DNA of 64,000 nt from Colwellia sp. M166 (GCF_024585285.1 NZ_CP040755.1:3658001-3722000); one strand, 5' to 3'; positions 48,762 through 57,635 are shown, numbered from the stretch's first letter. Translations and numbers: made by a program. Notes: a model not told the origin generated them from the letters alone.

Positions 48762-49599
48762 GTGGCGGTAATGTGTCCGTTGCTGGGGGTAACCAGCAGT
48801 AATTACTACAGTTATCAAAAACGGAATCAAGATAATGTTGTAGATCCTGAGCATGAAGAAATGCTTGAATGGATTAGAAGTGCGGCTGAGTATAGTGACA
48901 ATACGTATGGCTCTCGTCGCATGCAAAAGGTATTGAACGCGCTTAGCTTTCCTGTGAGTCGAAGAAAAGCTGCTCAGTTGATGAAGGAAGCTGATGTTTG
49001 GGTTCGTTACAAAAAAAAGTACAAGGCGACCACGAACAGTAAACATAAAAAGCCTGTATATGAAAATAAACTTGAACAGAATTTCAACCTAGAAAAGCCT
49101 AATCAAGGGTGGGTTCAGGACATCACCTACGTTTGGACATCCGAAGGTTGGCTATACCTTGCCGTTGTAATTGATTTATATTCTCGCAAGGTTGTTGGTT
49201 GGAGCATGGGCTCTAGAATGAAAGCTAAGCTTGTTTGTGATGCATTAACGATGGCGTTATGGCAGCGACAGCCTAAAAGCTGGTCTGATCGTTCATTCAG
49301 ATCAGGGAGTTCAGTATGCCAGTGATGAATATCGTCGATTATTAACGTCTCACGGGTTGGTTGGTAGTATGAGCAAAAAAGGCTGCTGTTGGGATAATGC
49401 GGTAGCCGAAAGCTTCTTCGGAAGCTTAAAGCAAGAACGAGTACATTGGAAAAGTTACCAAACGCGCTCAGAGGCACAGCAAGATATATTGAATTACATA
49501 ACGATGTGGTACAACAGCTATCGACTTCATTCTTACTTGGATTACCACAGTCCTAATAATTTTGAGTTAATGAATGTGGATTTAAAAATGGTTGCTTAA
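48762..49599 (+). pseudogene. IS3-family transposase OrfB, frameshifted
   Basis: An IS3 integrase-type transposase. The first part reads TWPVAVMCPLLGVTSSNYY, YGSRRMQKVL and WVQDITYVWTSEGWLYLAVVIDL (first Asp). At the run AAAA 49275-49278 one extra A breaks the frame just before the second catalytic Asp. Ignoring it gives IVHSDQGVQYAS, then SKKGCCWDNAVAESFFGSLKQE with the Glu, and the C-terminal end. Inactive as read. Confidence 0.88.
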
Positions 49600-49630
49600 C
49601 TAGGGTGTCTGAATTTAGTTGACCATGTCA

Positions 49631-49975
49631 CAGCTTAACTATCCGACAAAAAATGTCTTTACCGTTTAAAGATATGGTGATCAAGTAAGGTCAATTCGTT
49701 TATCTAGAATAAACGGCCTGTGTGGAATCATATGTACGGTGGTCTGGAGGCTAGATACCTCTGGCTACCCTATTAGATGATATAGCCAACTTTCTTTTCT
49801 GTTTTTTGTTCATACATTTTGAAAGGGGACAGACCGCTAAACTGCAAAGTTTTAATATTTGGGAGGCTTTCATCTGTTGCAAATATTGCGACTGGAGAGT
49901 ATTTGAAGCTTGCATTATTAATAGTAACTAGCTTTGCAGGAATACTATTTTAAATGAGTTTAAGCTGAAATGCTC
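49631..49975. other. Gap after the IS3 element, likely transposon debris
   Basis: No coding frame is credible. It contains a GAAAGGGGACAGACCGC stretch (about 49819-49835) of the kind seen near REP-associated (Y1) transposases, recognised by appearance only. Otherwise nothing is recognised. Confidence 0.35.
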
Positions 49976-50315
49976 CTACCTGTACATACGACTCCTAAGT
50001 ATGCTTTGCATTTTCATTTGCAACAATGCTTCAAGGCTTAGGATGTCCTCTATTTCTGAAGTCGCTCTTTCTGCCCCCTTAACAAGAATGATTTCAGGGA
50101 TATTGCTTCTTTTTCCCGTATATGGATGCTGTTTTAAAGTGATAGCCATCGAATCCTAATGACTTCGTGGCAAAAGTTAGCAATTCATATTTACACACAA
50201 TGTCAACTTGATAGCGAATTCCTGTCGTTTTTAAAGTGGTACTTTTGAGTGCAATTGAATGGTTAGCAATAATTTTTTGTGTATACGATAAAGGATGTTG
50301 ACTATTAAAAGACAT
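49976..50315 (-). pseudogene. Small unknown gene downstream of the XRE regulator, frameshifted
   Basis: Two overlapping frames on the minus strand join into one 112-residue protein if a single extra A (T run 50132-50135 on the + strand) is ignored: MSFNSQHPLSYTQKII through LGFDGYHF-KQHPYTGKR and EIILVKGAERATSEIED to the end. The start is 13 bases after the regulator stop, so the two were probably one operon. The protein is not recognised. Position beside a controller-type regulator raises the idea of an effector or toxin, but nothing in the sequence proves it. Confidence 0.45.
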
Positions 50316-50328
50316 AGAATGCCAAATA

Positions 50329-50541
50329 TCATGGGAGCAATTCTTTTACATCACACTCTAAAACAGCTGCAAGTCGGTAAACTTTTTCAAGTGTAATATT
50401 AACTTCGCCTCGCTCAATTATTCCACCATAAGTACGATCAAATTTACAACGAAGCGCTAAATTCTCTTGAGTAATTCCAAGGGATTTGCGCTTGTTTCTT
50501 ACTTTATTACCAAACTCGATAGCTAATTTTTTACTTTCCAT
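50329..50541 (-). CDS. XRE-family regulator resembling restriction-modification controller proteins
   Basis: A 70-residue single-domain HTH protein. ATG 50541 is chosen because GGAGGAG lies just upstream; the frame upstream of it (to 50595) has no such site. The HTH runs about residues 8-62: FGNKVRNKRKSLGITQENLALRCKFDRTY, then IIERGEVNITLEKVYRLAAVLECDVKELL. The RTY..xIERGxxNxxL pattern is typical of C proteins that time restriction-modification expression. No methylase or recognisable nuclease is adjacent, so here it may instead time the divergent helicase operon. Inverted repeats sit in the shared intergenic region. Confidence 0.75.
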   Translation of the reverse strand: MESKKLAIEFGNKVRNKRKSLGITQENLALRCKFDRTYGGIIERGEVNITLEKVYRLAAVLECDVKELLP

Positions 50542-50593
50542 TAATCTCCTCCAAAGAGAAGACAAACTATCTAGAGTTGAAGTTAGTAACTCC

Positions 50594-50629
50594 ACCGAAT
50601 ATAATCGGTATTTTAGTGATATACTGAAA
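50594..50629. promoter_or_regulatory. Two inverted-repeat operators between the regulator and the helicase operon
   Basis: ACCGA (50594-50598) faces TCGGT (50605-50609) across six bases, and TTTAGTGATATACTGAAA (50612-50629) is a near-palindrome. The AGT...ACT core resembles C-protein boxes. They lie between the regulator start (50541) and the divergent operon start (50685). Confidence 0.5.
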
Positions 50630-50684
50630 TATCTAAAACCTGAAGCTTCAATAACTTTACTTTAATACCTCCCTTGGATACAAA

Positions 50685-51218
50685 ATGAAACTAAACAGAT
50701 TGCTGGGCCAAATAATTTCAGCACCTAACTTTGACCATTTTTCGGCAGTAGAGTTAAGAGCAGCATATATTACCCTGCACCCTGATAAAAACTTAGATCC
50801 TAGTTTCGCCCGTCGGTTTGTTTATGCGGAGATAGTTAAGTTATTAAAAAAGAGATGGCTGAGAAAAACAGTTTCAAAGAAGAAAGAAATTGCTACTTTC
50901 ATTAAAACAGAACTCTTTAATGTAAATGCAATTACTTGCAAAGAGACCAATGAGGAAAATACAAATGATACAGTACATCTGCCATCAAAAAACATTCAAA
51001 AAATTCTATTAGATCGTTTGAATCAATATAAAAGCGAATTACTGATTAGTTATGGAGAGTCAGGTGAATATAAACAGCTTTTCAATGACTTTCCTAACCT
51101 ACATGAGCTTTTGCAACCTCAATATAATAGTGCTCGAGAACATAACTCTAGATTACTTGGAAAAATAAAAGCGGTAGAAAACCTGATTAATGAAAATAAA
51201 AAGATAGAGAAAAAATGA
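50685..51218 (+). CDS. Unknown protein with C-terminal coiled coil, first gene of helicase operon
   Basis: A 177-residue protein with no recognised family. The N-terminal part (about 15-75) is compact and basic (LRAAYITLHPDKNLDPSFARRFVYAEIVKLLKKRW). The HPDK tetrad recalls a J-domain HPD, but the surrounding helices do not support one. The C-terminal half (about 98-172) is predicted helical and coiled. The stop overlaps the helicase start (ATGA), so the two are translationally coupled and likely act together. Function unknown. Confidence 0.6.
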   Translation: MKLNRLLGQIISAPNFDHFSAVELRAAYITLHPDKNLDPSFARRFVYAEIVKLLKKRWLRKTVSKKKEIATFIKTELFNVNAITCKETNEENTNDTVHLPSKNIQKILLDRLNQYKSELLISYGESGEYKQLFNDFPNLHELLQPQYNSAREHNSRLLGKIKAVENLINENKKIEKK

Positions 51219-52648
51219 AACTAAGAAAGTGGCAAACAGAATGTGTCGATTTAGCAATGAACCAATATCTGAGTGGCAATAGCCACTTTTTAGCCTTAGC
51301 AACACCTGGTGCCGGTAAAACTTTGATGGCATCTGAATTAGCTGATCAGTTATTAAAAAACAGCCTGATTGATTTAATTATTTGTTTTTCACCTTCTTCC
51401 ATTGTTTCTCAAGATTTCAGTCAAAGTTTGCAGTTGAGAATTAATGAACGATTCGATGGTTTACTTGGGGCTAAAGGACATTCTCTTACCTACCAAAACT
51501 TACAGTATCTCGATAATAATTTTTGGCAGCTATTCCATAGGTATCGAGTATTCGTGATCTTTGATGAGATCCACCATTGTGCGGGTTCTAATATTGATAA
51601 TGCGAATGCATGGGGAGAACAAATAATATTAAACATTCAAGATAAAGCTAAATATACATTGGCGTTAACAGGTACACCCTGGCGCTCAGATGCTGCTCCT
51701 ATCGTTCTTTCAAACTATATGCATCCTAGCAACAAAATATCATGTGATTACGTTTATGGGCTTGCTGAGGCTATTCAAGATGATGTTTGCCGTATACCGC
51801 AGATAATTGCTGTAGATAATAATAATATTTCTGTTGTTGATGACGATGAGACGAAAACGTTTACTAGCTTTAAGTGTTTATTATCGCAATCAATCATTCC
51901 GTATCAGGATATTATTGAAAATGAAAAAGTTATTAAATACGTAATTTCGTCTGCACAGAAAAAACTAAGTGCGATTAGAGCTAAAAACGCTGACGCCGCA
52001 GGATTAATTGTTGCGTCATCTGTTGAGCATGCAAAACAGATTTCAATGTTAATGAAAGTCTGCTTTAACGAAGATGCCGTTGTAGTTACTTACAGAGAAA
52101 ATGAGCCAACCAATATTATTCAACAGTTTAGATATGCACAAACTAAATGGGTCATTTCAGTAGGGATGATAAGTGAGGGAACTAATATCCCTCGATTACA
52201 GGTTTGTTGCCACCTCACCAATATCAAAACTGAAATGCACTTTAGACAGATATTGGGGAGAATACTCAGAATGACTGGCTCAAAGAATCAAGAAGCGGTT
52301 ATGTATATGCCGGCTGAACCTAAGCTCTTGGAGTATGCGTATCGAGTTAAGCAAGATGTACCATTTGAAGCTGATGTAGTTAAGTTTGAAAAGATGAAAG
52401 CTAGTGTTGAAGAGGATGTAGATGGTGAGACTTCAGGTACTATTATATTCGGTAAGGTATCGGACGTTAGCTCTAAAGCAAAATTAAAGCTTAATGGATT
52501 TGATACTGTTAATGATCATCAAATATTTGACGAAACTAGTGATATTGTTGAAGAACATTTTTTAACAAGCTCATATGAAAAAGTCGTTAATATATTTGGT
52601 CGATTTCAACAAGAGTCTATCGCTTTGGGGCTGAGTGAATTGAGGTAG
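51215..52648 (+). CDS. SF2 DEAD/DEAH-type helicase (SSL2/Type III Res-like)
   Basis: A 477-residue helicase. Walker A is ATPGAGKT (residues 29-36), motif II is FDEIHH, motif III is ALTGTPWRSD, and the second RecA lobe has GLIVASSVEHAKQI, ISVGMISEGTNIPRLQ (motif V) and FRQILGRILRM (motif VI). The first residues (LRKWQTECVDLAM) are the Q-motif-like region of the ResIII/SSL2 group. No nuclease or methylase domain is attached. It is the motor of an operon with unknown partner proteins and is a good candidate for a defence or DNA-maintenance function, by inference from island context. Confidence 0.85.
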   Translation: MKLRKWQTECVDLAMNQYLSGNSHFLALATPGAGKTLMASELADQLLKNSLIDLIICFSPSSIVSQDFSQSLQLRINERFDGLLGAKGHSLTYQNLQYLDNNFWQLFHRYRVFVIFDEIHHCAGSNIDNANAWGEQIILNIQDKAKYTLALTGTPWRSDAAPIVLSNYMHPSNKISCDYVYGLAEAIQDDVCRIPQIIAVDNNNISVVDDDETKTFTSFKCLLSQSIIPYQDIIENEKVIKYVISSAQKKLSAIRAKNADAAGLIVASSVEHAKQISMLMKVCFNEDAVVVTYRENEPTNIIQQFRYAQTKWVISVGMISEGTNIPRLQVCCHLTNIKTEMHFRQILGRILRMTGSKNQEAVMYMPAEPKLLEYAYRVKQDVPFEADVVKFEKMKASVEEDVDGETSGTIIFGKVSDVSSKAKLKLNGFDTVNDHQIFDETSDIVEEHFLTSSYEKVVNIFGRFQQESIALGLSELR

Positions 52649-52650
52649 TT

Positions 52651-53175
52651 ATGTTAACGGTCGAAAAATTTAAGGCTCGATTAGAGCGACCCAACCATCC
52701 TGATTGGTTACATGTCGGTGTTGATACAATAGATGAAAGCCAACTATACATCATTGTTAATGGTGGTATGGGCAATATAAATTGTGCTCCTATTGAACAA
52801 TATGTGGCAGAAATAAAAAATTGCGCCCGAGAGATGATTACTCAGGAGCTGCTGTATTTAAAACCCGATGGAAAGTCACTTCGCATTGGACAAGGGCATA
52901 GTATTTATTGCTATACACTAAAATTAGATGAGGATTTACCACAAGCAGCTAAGGGCTCCCGAAGTATTTATTTTTCTAGTTTGTTTATTCGTTGGCAAAG
53001 AACTCATCAACTATCCGATAAGCAAGCTCAAGAAATGCTCGGTTTGACTGCAAAAGAATTTCATCTGTTTAGAGAGGATGAATTAGCAATCACTCAATAT
53101 TTAATTAATAAGCTTGCAGAGGTCACGGGCGTTTCAGAGCAGTTTTGGCAAAACCGATTGGGTCAAAAAAAATAA
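52651..53175 (+). CDS. Unknown protein with HigA-like C-terminal HTH
   Basis: A 174-residue protein starting two bases after the helicase stop. The N-terminal 100 residues are not recognised (RPNHPDWLHVGVDTIDESQLYIIV). The C-terminal part (about 120-172) resembles an XRE/HigA helix-turn-helix: LSDKQAQEMLGLTAKEFHLF and ITQYLINKLAEVTGVSEQFWQNRL. That suggests DNA binding or an antitoxin-like fold. It is tightly linked to the helicase, so it may give target specificity or autoregulation. Confidence 0.6.
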   Translation: MLTVEKFKARLERPNHPDWLHVGVDTIDESQLYIIVNGGMGNINCAPIEQYVAEIKNCAREMITQELLYLKPDGKSLRIGQGHSIYCYTLKLDEDLPQAAKGSRSIYFSSLFIRWQRTHQLSDKQAQEMLGLTAKEFHLFREDELAITQYLINKLAEVTGVSEQFWQNRLGQKK

Positions 53176-53238
53176 ATAGTTAATAAACTTAATGCCATTA
53201 ATCATGGGGAATATTAACAATAATCAATAGGAGCAGTG

Positions 53239-54111
53239 ATGAGAACGTTTAAAACGGTCACTACGCAAGAACTAACAGCTGTGGTTTGTGATGGTTGTGG
53301 GTTACAAGCAAGTGCTGACGGGGACTATGAGTTTCATGAGTTTATTTCAATAGCGCATCATTGCGGCTATAGCTCGATTCATGGCGATGGTAAACAGATT
53401 GAAATCGATTTATGCCAACAATGTTTTGCGGATATGTGTGGCGACACTCTCAGGGTAACGGATGAAAGCAATGCTCCTACTGAATACAGTGAAAGTAGTG
53501 ATAAAGAACAGCTTGAATATAGCAATATTTTTGATGTAATTTGCCAATCAAAGACTAAAGCAGGTCAGCTAAAAGATAACTGCGACTTAAGGTTGGCAGC
53601 ACAGGAGTTATTATTGAAAAATAAAATCACCAATAATAATGAGTTAACGGTTGCACTGAAACGTGTAGAACAACTTTGGGATGCGCAGTATGAATCAGCT
53701 GAAGGTAATGAGCTTCATCAACTTGCCGACCTGATTTGTGTTTATGAGAAAAAAGATTGGAACAGTTTTTTTGAAGAAGCGCCCTTAGCGGATGATGATT
53801 TTATGCCTCACCGGTTAAGTTTTAAATCCAAGTTTACTTGTGACGAAGAACAAACTGCGAGTGGCATGTTATCCAGCATAGCTATCAATACAAATATTGA
53901 TGATGAGAGTTCGAGAGATTCTGCTTTGGCTGATAGTAACCTTGATGATGCCAATCACCTGCTAGAAAGTATTGCCAATGTGCAGGCTAAATACCCTGAA
54001 TTACGGCTGGGACAGTTACTAATAAATGCCATCAACCTTCAACAGCCATGCCCTGAACTTTTTCATGTTGAAGATAATGTATTGGCTGAAAAACTTAAGC
54101 AGTTCTCATGA
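53239..54111 (+). CDS. Unknown protein with N-terminal zinc-ribbon-like domain
   Basis: A 290-residue protein. ATG 53239 is preferred over the overlapping GTG 53236 because AGGAG is five bases upstream. The N-terminal part (about 15-70) has paired Cys motifs, CDGCG and CQQC, around FHEFISIAHHCGYSSIHGDG, a zinc-binding module seen in many small bacterial DNA- or toxin-associated proteins. The middle is helical and acidic. Near 250-280 there is a segment ANHLLESIANVQAKYPELRLGQLL. No enzyme motif is visible. It is in the helicase operon orientation, 63 bases after the preceding gene. Confidence 0.55.
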   Translation: MRTFKTVTTQELTAVVCDGCGLQASADGDYEFHEFISIAHHCGYSSIHGDGKQIEIDLCQQCFADMCGDTLRVTDESNAPTEYSESSDKEQLEYSNIFDVICQSKTKAGQLKDNCDLRLAAQELLLKNKITNNNELTVALKRVEQLWDAQYESAEGNELHQLADLICVYEKKDWNSFFEEAPLADDDFMPHRLSFKSKFTCDEEQTASGMLSSIAINTNIDDESSRDSALADSNLDDANHLLESIANVQAKYPELRLGQLLINAINLQQPCPELFHVEDNVLAEKLKQFS

Positions 54112-54161
54112 TCCTAACTAGTTAATTATTAAGCATTTAATAAGATAAAAGAATAATAAAT

Positions 54162-54473
54162 ATGAAAAGAATGCTCAGGAAACATAAAGCTTATTACACT
54201 CGAATTCATCGCCTTGCTAAGATTTGTGATATGAGTTTTGAATTTGCTCTGCAAATGATAAAACTACGAGCAGATGATAAACGGTTAACGCGAAAGAGAA
54301 AGTCACATGGCAGTTTTATGAACTGGGAAACAGCGTCAATGGATACCTTAGGCCTTATGGTTTGTGAATGTTCGAGAAAAGATGGTGAAATTCTCAAGAT
54401 ACGAGTATTTATGACTAAAGAAGAATTGCCTGTAGATAAGCAGGGTTTATGGCAAGAAAGTACCATGCATTGA
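54162..54473 (+). CDS. Small unknown basic protein
   Basis: A 103-residue protein, basic in the N-terminal half (MKRMLRKHKAYYTRIHRLAK and RLTRKRKSHG), with a more ordinary C-terminal half (WETASMDTLGLMVCECSRKDG). No family is recognised. It lies 50 bases after the zinc-ribbon gene, same strand, and is the last gene of the island block before the non-coding stretch. Reading-frame use looks real, but function is unknown. Confidence 0.5.
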   Translation: MKRMLRKHKAYYTRIHRLAKICDMSFEFALQMIKLRADDKRLTRKRKSHGSFMNWETASMDTLGLMVCECSRKDGEILKIRVFMTKEELPVDKQGLWQESTMH

Positions 54474-55142
54474 ATTGAATAAGTAACTATACTGACAGCA
54501 ACTAAATGAAATATCAAAGAAGCTTAAGTCAAACAATTACATGAGGCTTTCTGTCAGACAAATACTTTAAATAAAACTTGAAAAGTCGCCATATTACTCA
54601 TTTATGGTGACTATTATAAAATAGAGACACACATAAGTTTATTATAGTTCAAGAAGAATAAACCATTTATTTAACCCCTACATGCGCTAAGCGGAAGCTT
54701 CGAGTGGCTAAATTGGTACTTCGGCTCCTAGCCAATAGCTGACCTAAGCTCTTGAGTTACTAACGACAGTTCAGAGCCTCAATCCGACCTAATGATTTTG
54801 TCGTTTGATCCGACATTGCAAAGAACCTGACCCCGAAGTTCCAAGTGAAACTTTCCATATTATTTATCCTATATTGAGGTCTGTTGATCTTTGTATGTGG
54901 TAATTTCATATAATAAACTTCGCAAAAAAATTAAGGGGATTATCACTCCCCGACTAACGCCCACAGATGAAGCATGGTCGAAGCAAAATGTTATATTGTT
55001 TGAAGATAGAGTTTATAACAAGCTTCGCTTAGGCTCTAATTAGCTATGCGAAGAGGGGTATCCTAATTAGTGAATGTAAATTCCTTACGCCGTAAGCGGC
55101 GAGGAATTAAACCCACAGAGATTAAAATAATGATCGAATGAA
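54474..55142. other. Long non-coding stretch at the right part of the island: repeat debris
   Basis: Contains GGTCTGTTGATCTTTG (54878-54893), a solo copy of the terminal repeat of the MITE at 55709-55970. There is also a REP-like hairpin AATTCCT...GCCG-TAAG-CGGC...AGGAATT (55079-55108). About 54815-54840 resembles the reverse of the GGGGTCAGGTTC motif often seen beside REP-associated transposases. No gene is seen. The right island border may lie here, but no copy of the left-edge repeats was found by eye. Confidence 0.45.
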
Positions 55143-55664
55143 TCAGCTTTTATAAAGGTTCCATTCTTTCTGTTCTGAGAAATATCGGAGATAAGCTAAT
55201 TGTTCTTTGACTTTTAAGGCTTCAGGCCGAACATTTTGAATACAGCTAATTACCTTTTCAATTGGCCAGCCGTAGCAAGTTAAAATCATTGCCGCGACTA
55301 ATCCGGTCCTTCCTTTACCACCTTTGCAGTGAATTGTTAGACAGCCTCCATTGATAATCGTGGCTAATATGAGTGCTTGATATTGCTTCCATTTATTTTC
55401 AAATACTTTATTTGGCACATCATCATCGACTATAGGTAACTGTAACCAAGTAATTTGTTGCTGTTTGCACAATTGAGGAATGAACTCTATTTGATTTTCT
55501 GTCATCTCTTCATCAGACATCAGTGTCAACAATACTGTTGTACCTGCCTGTTTCAGGTCTTTTAGCGATTCGTTTAACTCAACGCTTTTTGTTCCTGGAC
55601 ACGGTGTTAAAATAATTCGTGCTCCATTTTCTATATATATCGAGTAGTAAGGGTGTTTATTCAT
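55143..55664 (-). CDS. Dual-specificity/tyrosine-type protein phosphatase
   Basis: A 173-residue cysteine phosphatase of the DSP fold. The P-loop is IHCKGGKGRTGL, with nucleophile Cys 113 and Arg 119 (CX5R). The upstream LPIVDDDVP stretch (about 77-84) supplies the general-acid Asp. The family acts on phosphotyrosine, cyclin-dependent-kinase-inhibitor-like proteins or inositol phosphates. No kinase or polysaccharide locus is nearby, so the substrate is unknown. It lies between mobile debris on both sides, which suggests an acquired gene. Confidence 0.82.
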   Translation of the reverse strand: MNKHPYYSIYIENGARIILTPCPGTKSVELNESLKDLKQAGTTVLLTLMSDEEMTENQIEFIPQLCKQQQITWLQLPIVDDDVPNKVFENKWKQYQALILATIINGGCLTIHCKGGKGRTGLVAAMILTCYGWPIEKVISCIQNVRPEALKVKEQLAYLRYFSEQKEWNLYKS

Positions 55665-55708
55665 AAGACTTCTGTATCTAAAGCAAAAACTGTTTTGGGT
55701 AATAATAG

Positions 55709-55970
55709 GGTCTGTTGATCTTTCGAGATTAGTTTACATTCGTTTGCTGGGGATTTATAAAAGACAGAGCCTTTGTAATGTGGTTATTCCACATAAAAAA
55801 GGCGATAACGCTGTAAAAATAGCCAACAAACGCTGTCCGAAGGTTTCGGCTAAAAACGTTTTACTCTTTGTTGAGTAGTATTTGCTTAGAGTGACTAGGC
55901 TGCATACTATCCGACGCGATTAAAACGCTTTTATCTCGAACGAAATTTAACCGCGAAAGATCAACAGAAC
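55709..55970. repeat. MITE-like element with long terminal inverted repeats
   Basis: About 262 bp. The left end GGTCTGTTGATCTTTCG (55710-55726) is matched by the right end CGAAAGATCAACAGAAC (55954-55970) with a 14-base perfect core, and the similarity extends imperfectly inward about 45 bases (TTAGTTTACATTCG opposite CGAACGAAATTTAA). No transposase frame is inside. It fills the gap between the phosphatase and pgi and ends 12 bases from the pgi stop. A solo copy of the end sequence is at 54878. Confidence 0.8.
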
Positions 55971-55982
55971 TTAGATGTTTTT

Positions 55983-57635
55983 CTATTTGGTGCGATTTTT
56001 TACTTCTTCATAATGCATCATAAGATTATAGGTAGAGCTATCGTGAGTGGAGGCAATAGAGTTATTATGAAGCTCTTTTTCAACTCTACTGGCTAAACCT
56101 TTACCCAGTTCTACTCCCCATTGGTCAAAAGAGCATATTTGCAAAATAATGCCTTGAACAAATATTTTATGTTCGTAAATAGCAATTAAACTACCAAGGG
56201 TAAATGGCGAAATTTTATTCATTAATAAAGTATTGGTTGGCCGGTTACCTTTGTGAACTTTATGTGGTGCGACTTTATCTATGTAGCTAGGTGTGCGTCC
56301 TTTTACTATTAAATCGTCCCTAACTTGTTGTTCATTAACACCAAGCATTAAAGCTTGAGTTTGCGCGAAAAAATTAGACATAAGTGCTTCATGGTGCCCT
56401 TCAATAGGCGTGACACTTTCTACAGAACCAATAAAGTCGGCCGGAACAATATTATTACTTTGATGTAAATATTGATAAAAAGCATGTTGACCATTAATAC
56501 CTAATTCTCCCCATATTGAAGGAACGGTTGGATAAGTGATCGCTTCACCATCCCAATTAACCGATTTACCATTACTTTCCATCTCAGCTTGTTGCAGATA
56601 AGCAGATAGCATGTGTAAGGATTGATCGTAAGGTAAAATAGCTTGGGATTGCGCACCTAAAAAAGTGCAATTCCATAGGCTTAATAACGCTAATATTACC
56701 GGAATATTCTTTTCTATTGGTGTATTACAAAAATGGCAATCCATTTCATAAGCACCATCTAATAGCGCTTTGAAATTATCAAAACCAAGGTTGATCGCAA
56801 TAGGAAGGCCGATAGCAGACCATAATGAAAATCGTCCGCCCACCCAATCCCACATATCAAAGATGTTTGCTGCAGATATGCCATATTTCATAGCGTTTTC
56901 TTTATTGGCAGTAACGGCGATAAAATGTTTTTCAATTACGGAATGATCAAATGAAGACGCCGTTAGCCACTTTATCGCTGTTTTAGCGTTTAACATGGTC
57001 TCTGTCGTAGTAAATGTTTTACTCGACACAATAAATAGCACTTTTTCTGGATTTAATGGCCGTAGTACTTCAGCTATTTGAGTACCATCAACATTCGACA
57101 CATAATGGACGTTAACGCAGTTATCACTAAACCTTTTTAATGCCTCCGTCACCATTTGAGGTCCCAAATTAGAACCACCAACGCCAATATTTACTATATC
57201 GGTGATACGCTTACCCGAATATCCTCGCCATAAACCTTGACGAATATCTTCACTAAACTTTTTAACTTGTTCTAGTGTTTTTTCGATGTCTTCTGAAATA
57301 TTTTTGCCATCTACCCAAAGTGGTCTTTTAGAATGATCCCTTAATGCTGTATGCAAAACAGCACGATCTTCAGTTTTGTTGATACGTTCACCGCTGAACA
57401 TTTTTTCACGCCATTTTTCTACTTCACACTCTTTGGCTAGATCGGTTAATAGCGTAATAGTTTCTTCTGTGATCGCATTTTTAGAATAATCTAATAGTAT
57501 AGAGGGCAGTTTTATTGAAAATTTACTAAATCGCTGGCTATCTTTGGCGAATAAGTCCTTCATTTGTTGATTTTTCATTAGTTGCGCATGTTTGGTTAAT
57601 TGTTGCCAACTATTAAGATTTTCTCTAGATTGCAT
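55983..57635 (-). CDS. pgi: Glucose-6-phosphate isomerase
   Basis: A 550-residue cytosolic enzyme that interconverts glucose-6-phosphate and fructose-6-phosphate. Signatures are present: VNIGVGGSNLGPQMVTEAL, FIVSSKTFTTTETM, DWVGGRFSLWSAIGLPI, GINGQHAFYQYLHQ (with catalytic His) and FDQWGVELGKGLA. Length matches E. coli (549). It is the last gene of a sucrose-use operon, 38 bases after the fructokinase, where it links fructose and glucose phosphates. Because pgi is also a central enzyme, a second copy elsewhere would not be surprising. Confidence 0.97.
   Translation of the reverse strand: MQSRENLNSWQQLTKHAQLMKNQQMKDLFAKDSQRFSKFSIKLPSILLDYSKNAITEETITLLTDLAKECEVEKWREKMFSGERINKTEDRAVLHTALRDHSKRPLWVDGKNISEDIEKTLEQVKKFSEDIRQGLWRGYSGKRITDIVNIGVGGSNLGPQMVTEALKRFSDNCVNVHYVSNVDGTQIAEVLRPLNPEKVLFIVSSKTFTTTETMLNAKTAIKWLTASSFDHSVIEKHFIAVTANKENAMKYGISAANIFDMWDWVGGRFSLWSAIGLPIAINLGFDNFKALLDGAYEMDCHFCNTPIEKNIPVILALLSLWNCTFLGAQSQAILPYDQSLHMLSAYLQQAEMESNGKSVNWDGEAITYPTVPSIWGELGINGQHAFYQYLHQSNNIVPADFIGSVESVTPIEGHHEALMSNFFAQTQALMLGVNEQQVRDDLIVKGRTPSYIDKVAPHKVHKGNRPTNTLLMNKISPFTLGSLIAIYEHKIFVQGIILQICSFDQWGVELGKGLASRVEKELHNNSIASTHDSSTYNLMMHYEEVKNRTK

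Larger units (their letters stand above)
48366..49630 (+). mobile_element. IS3-family element (1265 bp)
   Basis: Imperfect 36-bp terminal inverted repeats: the left begins TGACGTGGTTTAATAGATTC (48366 on), the right ends GAATTTAGTTGACCATGTCA (to 49630), both flanked inwardly by a CCC.AGTTAAG block. A 3-bp target duplication CAG is present (48363-48365 and 49631-49633). It encodes orfA and a broken orfB. It lies about 140 bases upstream of gajA, where it could affect the gajA promoter region. Confidence 0.88.

Noticed and set aside
50329..50541. Complete restriction-modification system around the C-like regulator
   Set aside because: No methyltransferase motifs or restriction nuclease are seen nearby; only the regulator fits.
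50685..51218. J-domain protein because of the HPDK tetrad
   Set aside because: Helix II and III patterns of J-domains are absent, so the tetrad is probably chance.
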